Source: Streptomyces noursei (GTDB lineage: Bacteria > Actinomycetota > Actinomycetes > Streptomycetales > Streptomycetaceae). Taken from it: DNA of 64,000 nucleotides. The position numbers were made by a program, and so were the translations under genes. The DNA is taken from assembly GCF_016917755.1 (NCBI RefSeq), contig NZ_CP070326.1:8122001-8186000 (forward strand). The letters run 5' to 3'. The notes below the pieces were generated by a model. It searched no databases. It saw only the letters and a program-made list of their open reading frames with translations, and was not told where the DNA came from. Positions 12,233-64,000 of this stretch are shown in pieces. Position 1 is the stretch's first letter. Every line of letters starts with the position of its first letter.

Positions 12233-13417
12233 TCACCAGGTGACGGACAGCTGCGTCAGTCCGGCGGACAACTGGCCGGACGAGAAGCCCAGTTCCTCGA
12301 TCGGGCGGGCCAGCCGCAGGCCGGGGAGCCGGGTGAAGAGCAGGGTGTAGGCGGTGCGCAGTTGGACCCGGGCCAGCGGTGCACCGATGCAGTGCCACAT
12401 GCCGTGGCCGAACGTCAGGTGCGGGTTGGGCGCCCGCCGGATGTCGAACAGCTCGGGCTCGTCGAAGACCGTGCGGTCGAAGTTCACCAGCGTGAAGTCC
12501 AGCAGCACCAGGTCGCCGGTCTCGATGGTCACGTCGCCGACCTGCACATCGGCGGTGGCGTACCGCGGGAGCACCGAACCGCCGGCCTTCGCGGACCGCA
12601 GGATCTCCTCGACTCCGCTGCGCATCAGCTGCTCGTCGGTGAGCGCCGCGGCGAGCTGTTCCGGGTACTGGGTGAACAGCACCGTGCCCAGGTCGATGTG
12701 GCTGGCGACGCTGTCCAGGCCGGCGAAGAGCAGTCCGGCGACGATCGGTCCGATGCGGTCGTCGGACGGCACCTTCGGGCACAGCCGGGAGATGACGTCG
12801 TCCTCGGGTGCGGTGCGCTTGCGGCGGGCCAGTCCGGACAGCAGACCGAACAGCTCGTCCTGGGTTTCGTGGGCCCGGGTCGGGTCGTCGATTTCGCCGA
12901 GCTTGGCGAGCGCGGCGATCAACTGGCCCTGCTCCGCGGCGGGGACGCCGATGAGGGCGCACAGCACCGACAGGGAGAACGGCATGGAGAAGTCGCCGTG
13001 CAGGTCGGCGGGCGGGCCCTGGGCGGTGAGGTGCGCGAGCGCCTGTTCGGCGAGGGCCTCGACCTTCGGTACCAGGTCCAGGACCCGGCGGGCGGAGAAC
13101 TGCGGGGTGAGCAGCGAGCGCATCTCGGCGTGCAGGGCGCGCGCCCCGTCGACGTCGTCGGTGACGATGAGGTCCAGCAACGGGTTGCGTACGTAGCGCG
13201 GTGCGTTGGCCGGGTCGGCGTGGGCGCGGGCCAACCGCTCGTCGTGCAGCAGCTGTTTGAGTTCGGAGTGACGGGTGACGAGCCAGCCCTCGTCGCCGGC
13301 CGGGGTGCGGACCTTGCAGACGGGGGCCCTGGATTGCAGGTCGCGCAGCAGGGGGCTCAGGCGCAGGACGGTGCGCGCCTCCGCCGCGAGGGAGGGCGGC
13401 GCGGTGGGTGTGCTCAT
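12233..13417 (-). CDS. nysL: Cytochrome P450, probable late polyol hydroxylase
   Basis: A 394-residue P450, the length I recall for NysL. The heme loop is FGHGMWHCIGAPLAR with Cys343, and the K-helix has EEILR. The I-helix reads AGLDSVASH, so Asp-Ser replaces the usual Glu/Asp-Thr pair used in oxygen activation; Ser could still serve. In nystatin this enzyme hydroxylates C10 and in amphotericin AmphL hydroxylates C8; the pimaricin counterpart is an epoxidase. With a fully reduced C8-C9 unit predicted from nysJ, C10 is the likelier site here. The ATG at 13417 follows GAGGAG. It is downstream of nysK on the same strand with a 143-base gap containing a strong hairpin. Confidence 0.92.
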   Translation of the reverse strand: MSTPTAPPSLAAEARTVLRLSPLLRDLQSRAPVCKVRTPAGDEGWLVTRHSELKQLLHDERLARAHADPANAPRYVRNPLLDLIVTDDVDGARALHAEMRSLLTPQFSARRVLDLVPKVEALAEQALAHLTAQGPPADLHGDFSMPFSLSVLCALIGVPAAEQGQLIAALAKLGEIDDPTRAHETQDELFGLLSGLARRKRTAPEDDVISRLCPKVPSDDRIGPIVAGLLFAGLDSVASHIDLGTVLFTQYPEQLAAALTDEQLMRSGVEEILRSAKAGGSVLPRYATADVQVGDVTIETGDLVLLDFTLVNFDRTVFDEPELFDIRRAPNPHLTFGHGMWHCIGAPLARVQLRTAYTLLFTRLPGLRLARPIEELGFSSGQLSAGLTQLSVTW

Positions 13418-13480
13418 GGAGGACTCCTCTGGAGGGTGGTGCCGTGGGGGGACAGGCGTCCGACTGTCTGCGCGGGGCCG

Positions 13481-13512
13481 GGTGGGGCGGGGCGGCGCCA
13501 CCCCGCCCCACC
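13481..13512. terminator. Strong hairpin between nysK and nysL
   Basis: A perfect 12-base-pair GC-only stem apart from one A-T pair (13481-13492 with 13501-13512) with an 8-base loop lies 48 bases after the nysK stop and 63 bases before the nysL start. It has no T-run. It could partly terminate PKS transcripts, or separate the expression of the P450 from the PKS genes. The rest of the 143-base gap shows only the GAGGAG ribosome site of nysL. Confidence 0.55.
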
Positions 13513-13560
13513 TCGGCGGGATATCTGGCGGCTTGTCCGGCCACCCGGATCGATCTGTTC

Positions 13561-19761
<6,201 letters not shown>

Positions 19762-19816
19762 GGTCCGTGCAACCTTCCTCAGATGTGGTGCGCGCGAGCG
19801 ACGGGAGTCGGGCGGG

Positions 19817-36130
<16,314 letters not shown>

Positions 36131-36136
36131 CGTCTG

Positions 36137-36140
36137 CTCC
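36137..36140 (-). promoter_or_regulatory. Ribosome binding site deciding the nysJ start
   Basis: GGAG on the minus strand, 6 bases before the ATG at 36130. It lies inside the codons that a start at 36142 or 36145 would use, which argues for the shorter protein starting MNAPENPENN. Confidence 0.75.
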
Positions 36141-36150
36141 ATCAATCGCG

Positions 36151-64000
<27,850 letters not shown>

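Overview
The window is part of a modular type I polyketide synthase (PKS) cluster for a nystatin-type polyene macrolide. Very high GC, strongly C/G-ending codons and GTG/ATG starts with GGAG-like ribosome sites point to a Streptomyces or a close actinomycete relative. The assignment to the nystatin family rests on gene order, module count, AT specificities and the pattern of active and dead reductive domains, read directly from the translations. Comparison with nystatin and amphotericin is from memory of those pathways, not from a search.

Layout, left to right. 1-3723 (minus) is the 5' part of a nysB-like PKS starting with a methylmalonyl-loading module 1. 3769-7869 (minus) is a nysA-like loading protein whose KS has Ser in place of Cys. 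7870-8227 is a divergent control region. 8228-12145 (plus) holds the tailoring genes: glycosyltransferase (nysDI), sugar aminotransferase (nysDII), P450 (nysN) and [3Fe-4S] ferredoxin (nysM). 12164-12228 holds two back-to-back hairpins between convergent genes. 12233-13417 (minus) is a second P450 (nysL). 13561-19761 (minus) is nysK (module 18 plus thioesterase), 19817-36130 (minus) is nysJ (modules 15-17) and 36151-64000 (minus, 5' end off the window) is nysI (modules 9-14). Read right to left the order is I-J-K-L-M-N-DII-DI-A-B, the order I recall for the nystatin and amphotericin clusters.

How they work together. NysA primes an acetate-derived starter and passes it to NysB, which adds two propionate units in the family (module 1 is seen here). 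NysC (not in the window) would build most of the polyene. NysI module 9 makes the C20=C21 alkene, module 10 the C19 hydroxyl that carries the sugar, module 11 the C16 methyl and C17 hydroxyl, module 12 the C15 hydroxyl, module 13 leaves the C13 ketone (dead KR), and module 14 makes the C11 hydroxyl. NysJ module 15 reduces C9 fully (active DH-ER-KR), module 16 gives C7-OH and module 17 C5-OH (dead DH). NysK gives C3-OH and closes the ring. NysN with NysM would oxidise the C16 methyl to a carboxyl, NysDII makes the mycosamine donor, NysDI attaches mycosamine, and NysL would hydroxylate late at C10. The full reduction at module 15, rather than module 16, separates this from amphotericin.

I do not see a wholly new system. 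The points most worth a second look are two copies of a short palindromic Streptomyces-type repeat sitting in frame inside nysI, mosaic blocks of unusual codon use and near-identical AT segments that suggest recombination between modules, candidate activator sites in the divergent promoter region, and strong hairpins between tailoring genes.
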